From Candidatus Niyogiibacteriota bacterium (lineage in GTDB: Bacteria > Patescibacteriota > Minisyncoccia > HO2-45-28): DNA of 8,179 nt. The stretch covers positions 1 through 8,179 of the forward strand of contig JACOVJ010000039.1 of NCBI GenBank assembly GCA_016177385.1. Reading direction: 5' to 3'. Shown one piece after another: positions 1 to 4,843 of the stretch. The position numbers and the translations under genes are program-made. Positions within the stretch are counted from its first letter, which is position 1. Each line of letters starts with the position of its first letter. A model generated the notes under the pieces. It was not told where the DNA came from. It searched no databases and was given only the letters and a program-made list of their open reading frames with translations.

Positions 1-233
1 ACTTCATCCAGATTCCATTCGCCTTCTTTAGGCTCGATGCGCGACCACTCAATGGAAAATCGGTGCGCGCTATGTCCAAGCGAGCGCGCAATGTCAAAAT
101 CTTCGCGAAAGCGATTGTAGTGATCCGCCGCAATTCCTGCATCGAAATACGGCGTCCAATTATTTTTGATGCCGCCCTCGACTTGATACGCGCTCGATGC
201 TGCGCCCCATAAAAATCCCTTTGGGAATTTCAT
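1..233 (-). CDS. Glycoside hydrolase family 1 (beta-glycosidase), N-terminal part, cut by window edge
   Basis: The ATG at 233 opens a frame that stays open to position 1 (77 complete codons), so only the N-terminus is present. It starts MKFPKGFLWGAASSAYQVEG. Residues 8-22 fit the GH1 N-terminal signature (F-x-W-G-x-A-x-S-A-Y-Q-x-E-x-G), in which the Q and E lie near the -1 sugar subsite. Further on, ADHYNRFREDFDIARSLGHS and HRFSIEWSRIEPKEGEWN match the second and third strands of the GH1 TIM barrel. The family hydrolyses beta-glucosides, beta-galactosides and similar substrates with retention. No signal peptide is visible, so the enzyme is probably cytoplasmic. The ATG overlaps the stop of the upstream glycosidase gene (ATGA at 233-230), which points to translational coupling. 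The loop after the signature is shorter than in classical GH1 enzymes. The catalytic glutamates would lie outside the window, so activity and substrate cannot be judged. Confidence 0.93.
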   Translation of the reverse strand, partial: MKFPKGFLWGAASSAYQVEGGIKNNWTPYFDAGIAADHYNRFREDFDIARSLGHSAHRFSIEWSRIEPKEGEWNLDE

Positions 234-1249
234 CGTGTTTTTTGTATGGCTTCTTTCGCGATATTCCACATCTCCGGTTTATTCTGTGTTTCTTTCAGCC
301 AGTACCACCACTCTACGCCCCAAAAATAAAATTCGTCAAAACCGGTGCCGCGGATATAGGAAAGCAGTGCGCGGAATTTTTCAGGATCCATAGTTTTATA
401 ATGTTCCGCGGGCTCGGTTTGAAAAAGAGCTTTCTCTTGCCATGGTTCCGCTTGCAGTTCAATGACGACGGCGGGCTTTACGCCGCTCGCCAATTCCGTG
501 ATCGCGCGCTTGATGCGAAAAAATACCGGCGGCAACGGGTATGTGAATACGCCGACCGCCGGATGCCAGATCGTGCGATAGAGGGTCGAGCCGAAAATAT
601 CCGCTCGCTTATGCGCGCGAACCCAAAATGACAATTCGCCGGAATCCGTGATCATAACCGGACGCCCGCCCAGACTTTCTGACGAGGCTGGCGAATCCAG
701 CGAACGCGCGAGCGCAATTTCTTTGTCGAGTAATTCCCTGTCGAGCGGCGGACACACGCCAAAATCCAGAAATGGCTCATTTTCTATCTGCCAGACTTTG
801 ATCGAGGGCGAATCTTTGTACCGACCCACAACCACTACAATATACTGTAGTAGTTTCTCCTGATATTCCTGCGATGAGAGCGCGGTTGCCCATTCCGGAA
901 TATGGCATTCAGGCCATCGAGGAAGTTTCTGGCCGATCGCCATAATGAGCTCAGCGCCGCGTTTCTCAGCCTCGGCAACCTGCCAATCGAGTTCAGAAAA
1001 ATCGAACCGTCCCTCACTTGATTCCACCCGATTCCAATAAGCCGAAATGCGGATCCTGCGGATGCCGAGGTCATCAAGCATCGCGCGATAGACCGTCTTC
1101 GGATCCAGTCCGAAATTTTCGGCGTGGAATGGGGCGAATGTTGCTCCGTATGCCTTTATATCCAAAACCGGCGCGCGTGCGGCAAGAAAAAAGCCGACGA
1201 TCGCAACCGCAACGCCAACCACCAAAAGCCATTTTAAGAGCCGCATCAT
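230..1249 (-). CDS. Membrane-anchored clan GH-A glycoside hydrolase-like protein
   Basis: The protein has 339 residues. Residues 4-24 form one hydrophobic segment behind basic residues and without a lipobox cysteine, so this is probably a signal anchor with the enzyme domain outside the membrane. The remainder reads as a (beta/alpha)8 glycosidase. RIRISAYWNRVESSEGRFDF (64-83) resembles the beta-2 region of GH5, GH35, GH39 and GH42 enzymes. WQIENEPF (153-160) carries the Asn-Glu of the beta-4 acid/base, giving Glu158. VVIELQAEPW (261-270) fits the beta-7 nucleophile strand, with Glu264 or Glu268 as candidate. FYFWGVEWWYW (307-317) fits the beta-8 aromatic platform. The exact family cannot be fixed by eye. 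The start overlaps the permease stop in an ATGA, and the stop overlaps the GH1 start. Two adjacent ATGs (1249 and 1246) are possible starts. Residues 186-195 (SPASSESLGG) look like a small insertion. The role is probably beta-linked glycan processing at the envelope. Confidence 0.8.
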   Translation of the reverse strand: MMRLLKWLLVVGVAVAIVGFFLAARAPVLDIKAYGATFAPFHAENFGLDPKTVYRAMLDDLGIRRIRISAYWNRVESSEGRFDFSELDWQVAEAEKRGAELIMAIGQKLPRWPECHIPEWATALSSQEYQEKLLQYIVVVVGRYKDSPSIKVWQIENEPFLDFGVCPPLDRELLDKEIALARSLDSPASSESLGGRPVMITDSGELSFWVRAHKRADIFGSTLYRTIWHPAVGVFTYPLPPVFFRIKRAITELASGVKPAVVIELQAEPWQEKALFQTEPAEHYKTMDPEKFRALLSYIRGTGFDEFYFWGVEWWYWLKETQNKPEMWNIAKEAIQKTR

Positions 1250-2139
1250 ACGACCGCGAGAACAATGAATCCCGCCGCAAGCATCACGATACCCGCGCTT
1301 TTCGCGATCAGCGAGGACCGGTCGAATGCTTCCTGGATAAAGCGGGGCGCGACATGCGTCATGACTGCCGTGAGGGCAAAAACCGTCAGATATTCGATGC
1401 CTTTAAGCGATGCGACGACATTTCCCGGACCCAGCGCCAATGCGAAATTCAAAAGAAAAAAGCTTGCCGCCCCGACGCCTTTATTCAGAAAAAAGAAAAC
1501 GTAAGACCGCCGAGGCGCCCGGCGCAGTGTTGAAACAACAGCCCCGCGCACTCCGGAAAACGCAAGGAGTCCGACGGCGGCCAAGACACTCCCGAGACGC
1601 GACCAAATGAACGCCGAAAGGAACGGCGAACTTTTGAAGACCTCGATCAAAAGTAAAAACGAGAAGGCCAAAAGCCCCCCTGAGACCGCGGAAAGGACGA
1701 TGGCCGGAACTTTGAACGACCGCCCTTCTCCGCGCGGCGCGAGAAACAATCCCCCCGCGATGAAGATCGCGATCGCGACGAGCTGTGTCTGTGTTGGGAT
1801 CGTTCCATATCCGATCCATGCAAAAAAAATGAGGAAAATCGGAATGAGCGCCCCCACCAGCGGAACAACGCGACTTGAATCGCTTTTACGAAGCGCCTCG
1901 TAAAACGCGAGGAGCGCTCCGATAAAAACAACGCCGGAAAAAAGAGCCAACACGAGATCGGCGGCAGGAAGAATATGAAATCCGAAAGGCGCCAACGCCA
2001 AAGCAAATAAACCGAGGACACCGACAAAAAACGCGTATGCAGGCGCGCTGGGGATGTGCTCGCGGAGAAGATATTTATCAATGACCGCGGCAATACCCGA
2101 AAGCGCGTAGGCGGCAGAACCCGCTAAAATCCCCATCAT
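1246..2139 (-). CDS. EamA/DMT-superfamily permease
   Basis: This 297-residue protein is almost wholly hydrophobic, with about ten predicted membrane segments arranged as two similar halves. That is the usual size and layout of drug/metabolite transporter (EamA) proteins. The first half starts GILAGSAAYALSGIAAVIDKYLL, and SSRVVPLVGALIPIFLIFFAWI is the typical end of an EamA repeat. The second half contains GPGNVVASLKGIEYLTVFALTAVM and ends with a final hydrophobic helix (KSAGIVMLAAGFIVLAVV). DMT proteins export or exchange small metabolites, and the substrate cannot be predicted here. ATGATG offers two starts (2139 or 2136). It lies 19 bp after trmD and overlaps the glycosidase downstream by ATGA. 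A TGATATAAT sequence just upstream suggests its own promoter. The neighbouring glycosidases make a link to sugar-derived compounds possible, but that is only inference from context. Confidence 0.85.
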   Translation of the reverse strand: MMGILAGSAAYALSGIAAVIDKYLLREHIPSAPAYAFFVGVLGLFALALAPFGFHILPAADLVLALFSGVVFIGALLAFYEALRKSDSSRVVPLVGALIPIFLIFFAWIGYGTIPTQTQLVAIAIFIAGGLFLAPRGEGRSFKVPAIVLSAVSGGLLAFSFLLLIEVFKSSPFLSAFIWSRLGSVLAAVGLLAFSGVRGAVVSTLRRAPRRSYVFFFLNKGVGAASFFLLNFALALGPGNVVASLKGIEYLTVFALTAVMTHVAPRFIQEAFDRSSLIAKSAGIVMLAAGFIVLAVV

Positions 2140-2154
2140 CCTACTATTATATCA
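2140..2154 (-). promoter_or_regulatory. Extended -10 promoter for the permease/glycosidase genes
   Basis: On the minus strand TGA-TATAAT occupies 2154-2146: a perfect -10 hexamer preceded by the TG extended element. Only six bases (AGTAGG) separate it from the ATG at 2139, so transcription would begin at or within a few bases of the start codon, giving a leaderless mRNA. No convincing -35 is seen 16-18 bp upstream, which is tolerated by extended -10 promoters. The AGG next to the ATG could alternatively be a poor ribosome site for the second ATG. Confidence 0.55.
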
Positions 2155-2158
2155 TGGG

Positions 2159-2872
2159 TTAGGGGCTGTTCTTCGTATTTCGCTTGCGCCATGCCGCGAT
2201 CTTGGCGTGATCACCGGACAGCAGGATCTTGGGAACGGCGTGTTTTTTATGCTTCCACTCGAGAACCTCCGGTCGCGTATAGACCGGATAGGAACCATGA
2301 TGTTCTTCCAATGATTCGGTCTTCCCGAGTACGCCGGGAATATGGCGCGCCGTAACATCCAAAATGGCGAGTGCCGGCAGTTCCCCGCCGGTCAGCACAT
2401 AAGGCCCGATCGAAACTTCTTCTGCCTTCAAAATTTTCCGCACGCGCTCATCCACGCCTTCATAGCGGCCGCAAATAAGGATGAGAGCGGGGTGGCGTTT
2501 GGCCCACGTTCGCGCCATTGCCTGCACAAATTGCTTACCCGATGGGGAAAAGATAATGATTCTTGACTTGGAAGCGAGGCTTCCAAGTTTCGCGAGGACT
2601 GATTCGACGGCCCTCAAGACCGGCTCGGCCCTTATCACCATGCCCGGTCCTCCGCCGAATGGCCTATCATCCACCTCGGTTCGCTCGCCTCGATTTGGCG
2701 AAGCGGGCGCCGGGCGAGACGGGTCCGCGGTTTTATGCGTGTCGTCGGTAAAATCGCGGGGATTGATAACATGGATCCGGATGCGGCCACTTTTCTGTGC
2801 GCGCCCGATGATAGAACTCGAAATATACGATTCAAGCGCTTCGGGAAACAATGTGACGATATAGAAATCCAT
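2159..2872 (-). CDS. trmD: tRNA (guanine-N1)-methyltransferase TrmD
   Basis: TrmD transfers methyl from S-adenosylmethionine to N1 of G37 in tRNAs with G36, preventing +1 frameshifts. This 237-residue protein begins MDFYIVTLFPEALESYISSS and has all SPOUT/TrmD landmarks: PFGGGPGMV (71-79), LILICGRYEGVDERV (130-144), SIGPYVLTGGELPALAILD (154-172), whose last Asp matches the catalytic Asp of the E. coli enzyme, then PVYTRPEVLEW and ILLSGDHAKIAAWR. The SAM-binding trefoil-knot segments are intact. Residues 49-66, between the conserved RDFTDDTHKT and VDDRPFGGG blocks, are an insertion of about 18 residues absent from E. coli TrmD. The C-terminal domain stops soon after the HAKIAAWR helix, shorter than in E. 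coli. The gene follows the KH protein after a 69-bp gap with a hairpin. No clear Shine-Dalgarno precedes ATG 2872. Confidence 0.96.
   Translation of the reverse strand: MDFYIVTLFPEALESYISSSIIGRAQKSGRIRIHVINPRDFTDDTHKTADPSRPAPASPNRGERTEVDDRPFGGGPGMVIRAEPVLRAVESVLAKLGSLASKSRIIIFSPSGKQFVQAMARTWAKRHPALILICGRYEGVDERVRKILKAEEVSIGPYVLTGGELPALAILDVTARHIPGVLGKTESLEEHHGSYPVYTRPEVLEWKHKKHAVPKILLSGDHAKIAAWRKRNTKNSP
2675..2728 (-). repeat. In-frame hairpin-forming insert in trmD
   Basis: These 54 bp encode residues 49-66 of TrmD (ADPSRPAPASPNRGERTE), which interrupt the usual DxHxTVDDRPYGGG block. Within it, CGCTCGCC (2682-2689) can pair with GGCGAAGCG (2697-2705) around a seven-base loop with one bulged base. 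CTCGCC and GGCGAG also occur at its outer parts. The peptide is rich in Pro, Ala and Arg and is likely a disordered loop. Its boundaries are inferred by comparison with E. coli TrmD, recalled from memory. Confidence 0.6.
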
Positions 2873-2889
2873 AGGGATAAAAATGCAAA

Positions 2890-2915
2890 CGCCGTGACTT
2901 TAGAATATCACGGCG
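2890..2915 (-). terminator. Hairpin in the khpA-trmD gap, possible attenuator or weak terminator
   Basis: CGCCGTGA (2890-2897) and TCACGGCG (2908-2915) form a perfect 8-bp stem with a ten-base loop. On the minus strand the stem is followed by TTTGCATTTTT, a broken T-run, and then the trmD ATG. This could reduce read-through from the murA-khpA genes into trmD or shape the trmD leader. The T-run is interrupted, so full termination is doubtful. TTTGCA also occurs as a direct repeat on both sides of the stem. Confidence 0.4.
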
Positions 2916-2941
2916 CCTGCAAAGAGATAACTCCTGTCGAA

Positions 2942-3259
2942 TCAAAACTTCAATTCCTCTATCACCGAATCCGAACTGCCCGTTGACGGTTTGGACATGC
3001 GCCCGCCTTCCGGCTCCTCGATCTTCAAGTTGACACGGGAGCGGTTCTTGAGGCCGACCACGCGCAACAGGGTCCGGATCGCTTTTGCGGTATTGCCCGA
3101 GCGGCCGATGATCTTACCCATGTCGGCGGGGTTCAGTTTCATTGTCAGCAAAACCCCCATTTCGTCGACCTTGCGGTCGATCGCGACGTCCGACGGGTTG
3201 TCAACCAGTGCCTTCACGACAAACTCCAGAAATTCCTGATCTTGAAAGCGTTCTGCCAT
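2942..3259 (-). CDS. khpA: KH-domain RNA-binding protein (KhpA/YlqC type)
   Basis: The protein has 105 residues from the ATG at 3259. The TTG at 3280 would begin inside the terminal repeat of the upstream element and is less likely. It starts MAERFQDQEFLEFVVKALVD, with the KhpA-like pattern of an N-terminal helix, VDE-type beta strands (VLLTMKLNPADMG) and a KH loop MGKIIGRSGNTAKAIRTLLR holding the GxxG (GRSG). After the third strand (RVNLKIEEPEGG) there is a Ser-rich, probably flexible tail (KPSTGSSDSVIEELKF). KhpA proteins are small single-KH RNA chaperones, often found between rpsP and rimM-trmD. Here the gene is directly ahead of trmD, with rpsP and rimM absent from the window. The start is only seven bases from a MITE-like element, so its upstream control region is made of repeat sequence. 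No Shine-Dalgarno is seen. Confidence 0.87.
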   Translation of the reverse strand: MAERFQDQEFLEFVVKALVDNPSDVAIDRKVDEMGVLLTMKLNPADMGKIIGRSGNTAKAIRTLLRVVGLKNRSRVNLKIEEPEGGRMSKPSTGSSDSVIEELKF

Positions 3260-3266
3260 AGTAGTT

Positions 3267-3429
3267 AGAACCCATCTCAAAAATGCATTTGGTCTCCAAT
3301 CGGCGAATTTCTGCTGCGGCTGCCTTCTCGGAACTCATCGTACTTCCAGTACGAATCGCCCCTGCGGCGGCGGCCTCGCGACGAAATTCACTCGATTTCG
3401 CCTTCAAAGCCACTTTTGAGATGGGTTCT
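3267..3429. mobile_element. MITE-like palindromic element with 16-bp terminal inverted repeats
   Basis: The ends are perfect inverted repeats: AGAACCCATCTCAAAA at 3267-3282 and its exact complement at 3414-3429. Inside, further pairs nest. TTTG (3288-3291) pairs with CAAA (3405-3408), and GGCGAA (3302-3307) with TTCGCC (3397-3402). GCTGC-G-GCTGC pairs, with wobbles, with GCGGC-G-GCGGC. The centre (3338-3354) is a perfect TCGTACT/AGTACGA hairpin with a three-base loop. It holds no transposase. No clear target duplication flanks it (GTAGTT on the left, GCGGAATT on the right). It fills most of the frr-khpA gap. One frame on each strand is open through the element, which reflects its composition rather than a likely gene. 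The remaining bases 3430-3505 show nothing recognisable. Confidence 0.7.
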
Positions 3430-3505
3430 GCGGAATTAGTGGTAATCGGTTCGACCAGCCATTCGGCTTACAATTGGCATAACGATAGCAAAATAAACGC
3501 ACCTG

Positions 3506-4057
3506 TCAAGTCCGGATCTCGGTTCGCTTCCGTTCCGCCACGTCGTCGAGTTCGCGGTTGAAGTGGTCGATCTTTTTTTGAAGCTCGTCTTTGGCGCGGA
3601 ATTTTTCGTCCTCAGACATTTTTTTTTCCCTTTCCTGCGCCTGAATGTCTTTCCATATCTCGTCGCGCGCCTTGCGCGAAGCGATGCGCGCGTCCTCCGA
3701 TTTTTCGCCCACCAGTTTCATCAATTGCTCTCTGCGCTCGCCCGTAAGCGACGGCAAAATGACGCGAATGACATCCTTATCCACCACGGGCTGGATCCCC
3801 AGATTTGAATTGCGGATCGCGGATTCGATGGCCGCGACCACTCCTTTATCCCACGGCTGAATCACGAGCGTGCGCGCGTCCTGCGTCGTAATGGACGCGA
3901 CCCCCTCCAGTTTCATTTTTGAGCCATACGCATCCACCAGAATATCCTTGACAATGGCGGGGTTGGCGCGGCCGGTACGGAGCGAGGAAAGCTCGCCTGA
4001 AAAATGTTCTTTGATCCTTTTAAGTTCGCCGTCGAACGAGGAAAATGAATAAGTCAT
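3506..4057 (-). CDS. frr: Ribosome recycling factor
   Basis: RRF works with EF-G to split the post-termination ribosome. The 183-residue length is very close to the usual 185. The N-terminal helix of domain I (FDGELKRIKEHFSGELSSLRTGRANPAIV, residues 8-36) carries the conserved LRTGRA motif. Domain II follows (VDAYGSKMKLEGVASITTQDARTLVIQPWDK), and then the two long charged C-terminal helices: RVILPSLTGERREQLMKLV, then the Lys/Glu-rich stretch to IDHFNRELDDVAERKRTEI. All family landmarks are intact and no insertion is seen. The ATG at 4057 overlaps the holB stop (ATGA), so translation is probably coupled to the clamp-loader gene. The stop at 3506 is followed by 246 bp before khpA, mostly repeat element. 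Confidence 0.97.
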   Translation of the reverse strand: MTYSFSSFDGELKRIKEHFSGELSSLRTGRANPAIVKDILVDAYGSKMKLEGVASITTQDARTLVIQPWDKGVVAAIESAIRNSNLGIQPVVDKDVIRVILPSLTGERREQLMKLVGEKSEDARIASRKARDEIWKDIQAQEREKKMSEDEKFRAKDELQKKIDHFNRELDDVAERKRTEIRT

Positions 4058-4719
4058 ACGTTTTTAAAAGCCATAAGATATTCTAAACACATTTTACGGC
4101 CGAGGTTCAATGTTTTTTCGGCCGCGCGGACCGCCTGAACGCGGTTGAGCAGCGTTCCCGCGTCCGGCCGCGAACGCGCCCATTGTTCATAATTATCTAG
4201 GAATTCCGAAAATCGCGCTGCATCCTCTGTGATGGCTTCGATGGCCTCCGCATTCAAAAGGCGGCCCCCTAAGGGGAGTCCTTTTCCGGCTCCTAAGGAC
4301 TCCCCTTGAAAAGGGCCGCCCCTGGGCCTTTCATAAAACAACGCAACCGCGCGCGACTGAACCGTTTCGGGAACCGATTCAATGGAGGTCGCCGTCAGAA
4401 CAAAATGCCGTCCGGCAGGCGGCTCCTCAATGAGTTTCAAAAGCGCGGGATACGATTGCCAGCTCAATCCGTCGGCATCCAATACGAAAAAGAGCCGGTC
4501 GTGGCGCACAACGAACGCTTTTTCACGGATGTCGCGGACACCGTCAATGCCGCTCCGCCTAGCGGGGCTGTCAGGGGCTCCTAGCGCTCCGCCGGCATAC
4601 GATTCCACCGCACCTTGGGTTCTCAGAAATTCCAAGAGTGCATCAGACGGGAACCCTACGACAATATAGGCGTTGGCAAATGTCCTGTTTTGCGCGTGGC
4701 GTTCAAGAATAGGGTGCAT
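4054..4719 (-). CDS. holB: DNA polymerase III delta-prime-like clamp-loader subunit, P-loop missing
   Basis: The protein has 221 residues from ATG 4719. A TTG at 4743 in the same frame would begin inside a hairpin and is less likely. LFFVLDADGLSWQSYPALLKLIEEPP (76-101) and HFVLTATSIESVPETVQSRA (105-124) match the Walker B/sensor 1 part and SRC-motif region of HolB/DnaX-type AAA+ proteins, here with Ala in place of the Cys. The N-terminus (ANAYIVVGFPSDALLEFL) sits where a GxxxxGKT P-loop would be but has none, so nucleotide binding is probably lost; delta-prime subunits often do not hydrolyse ATP. Two inserts are visible: about residues 42-56 (AGGALGAPDSPARRS), and residues 135-152, encoded by a 61-bp palindrome just after the AAA+ core. 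The C-terminal collar domain is short. Its job would be sliding-clamp loading. The gene overlaps frr by ATGA and is preceded by about 100 bp of repeats. Confidence 0.78.
   Translation of the reverse strand: MHPILERHAQNRTFANAYIVVGFPSDALLEFLRTQGAVESYAGGALGAPDSPARRSGIDGVRDIREKAFVVRHDRLFFVLDADGLSWQSYPALLKLIEEPPAGRHFVLTATSIESVPETVQSRAVALFYERPRGGPFQGESLGAGKGLPLGGRLLNAEAIEAITEDAARFSEFLDNYEQWARSRPDAGTLLNRVQAVRAAEKTLNLGRKMCLEYLMAFKNV
4260..4320. repeat. 61-bp palindromic element translated in frame inside holB
   Basis: The outer arms GGCGGCCC (4260-4267) and GGGCCGCC (4313-4320) pair perfectly. The inner arms AAGGGGAGTCCTT (4271-4283) and AAGGACTCCCCTT (4295-4307) give 13 more perfect pairs around an 11-base loop, with a small asymmetric internal loop between the two stems. 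On the coding strand it is read without a stop as GGPFQGESLGAGKGLPLGGR, at the linker between the AAA+ core and collar of the delta-prime-like protein. The peptide is Gly-rich and does not resemble clamp-loader sequence, which supports insertion of an element. In RNA it would form a very stable hairpin within the mRNA. Confidence 0.85.
4551..4593. repeat. Repeat-bounded low-complexity insert in holB
   Basis: CGCTCCGCC occurs at 4551-4559 and again at 4585-4593, and CCTAGCG at 4558-4564 and 4580-4586. The stretch between them, read on the minus strand, encodes the Gly/Ala/Pro-rich segment around AGGALGAPDSPARRS, just before IDGVRDIREKAF, where clamp-loader sequence resumes. The repeats suggest a second small insertion in this gene. 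Its borders are uncertain. Confidence 0.45.
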
Positions 4720-4724
4720 CGTGT

Positions 4725-4743
4725 TTGGACGTCTCACGTCCAA
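4725..4743. repeat. Perfect short palindrome next to the holB start
   Basis: TTGGACGT (4725-4732) and ACGTCCAA (4736-4743) form a perfect 8-bp stem around CTC. It lies five bases upstream of the likely holB ATG (4719) on the minus strand, and its first bases provide the alternative TTG start. The short stem with a three-base loop is like the CGA-centred palindromes nearby, but the sequence differs. Confidence 0.6.
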
Positions 4744-4746
4744 GCC

Positions 4747-4770
4747 TTAGCGCTTGCCGAGCAAACTCTT
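4747..4770. repeat. Duplicated copy of the mreB 3' end (24-bp direct repeat, downstream copy)
   Basis: These 24 bp are identical to 4820-4843, the last codons and stop of mreB (the SLLGKR-stop region). The duplicate lies beyond the mreB stop and is not translated as part of MreB. The two copies bracket exactly the 49 bp that carry the tandem palindromes, as expected from a target duplication or a slipped duplication during insertion. Confidence 0.85.
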
Positions 4771-4819
4771 ATTAAACACCGAGTGTTCAACGTATGTTAA
4801 ACACCGAGTGTCGAACATA
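4771..4819. repeat. Two tandem palindromes of the ACAC-CGA-GTGT family
   Basis: Two units with a 25-bp period. Unit one is TTAAACAC-CGA-GTGTTCAA (4772-4790, one mismatch). Unit two is GTTAAACAC-CGA-GTGTCGAAC (4796-4816, two mismatches), with outer pairs extending to 4793-4819. Both share the AAACACCGAGTGT core. They fill the gap between the two 24-bp copies of the mreB end. A third member lies inside murA at 6913-6935 in the same orientation. Confidence 0.85.
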
Positions 4820-4843
4820 TTAGCGCTTGCCGAGCAAACTCTT
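4820..4843. repeat. 24-bp direct repeat, copy inside the mreB 3' end
   Basis: This is the coding copy of the 24-bp direct repeat and includes the mreB stop codon (TAA at 4822-4820 on the minus strand). It is identical to 4747-4770. Confidence 0.85.

Noticed and set aside
197..631. Plus-strand open frames opposite the glycosidase, permease, mreB and murA genes
   Set aside because: They are antisense to well-supported genes, lack family motifs and ribosome sites, and are typical shadow frames in GC-rich coding DNA.
3260..3280. TTG start adding seven residues to the KH protein
   Set aside because: It would begin inside the terminal repeat of the inserted element. The ATG at 3259 gives the expected KhpA N-terminus.
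3283..3561. Plus-strand open frame of 92 codons across the frr-khpA gap
   Set aside because: It lies inside the palindromic element and then runs antisense into frr. It has no ribosome site, and the openness follows from the Ala/Arg-type composition on both strands.
4054..4057. Recoding of TGA as glycine, as in Gracilibacteria/Absconditabacteria
   Set aside because: TGA ends several genes exactly at ATGA overlaps with the next gene, and no in-frame TGA is needed inside any conserved protein.
4720..4743. TTG start adding eight residues to the delta-prime-like protein
   Set aside because: The extra residues are encoded by a palindrome and do not look like protein of the family. ATG 4719 is preferred, but this is not certain.
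4747..4843. Short repeats near the mreB end as a CRISPR array
   Set aside because: There are only two palindromic units with a 25-bp period and no spacers of regular length, and the outer repeats are duplicated mreB coding sequence.
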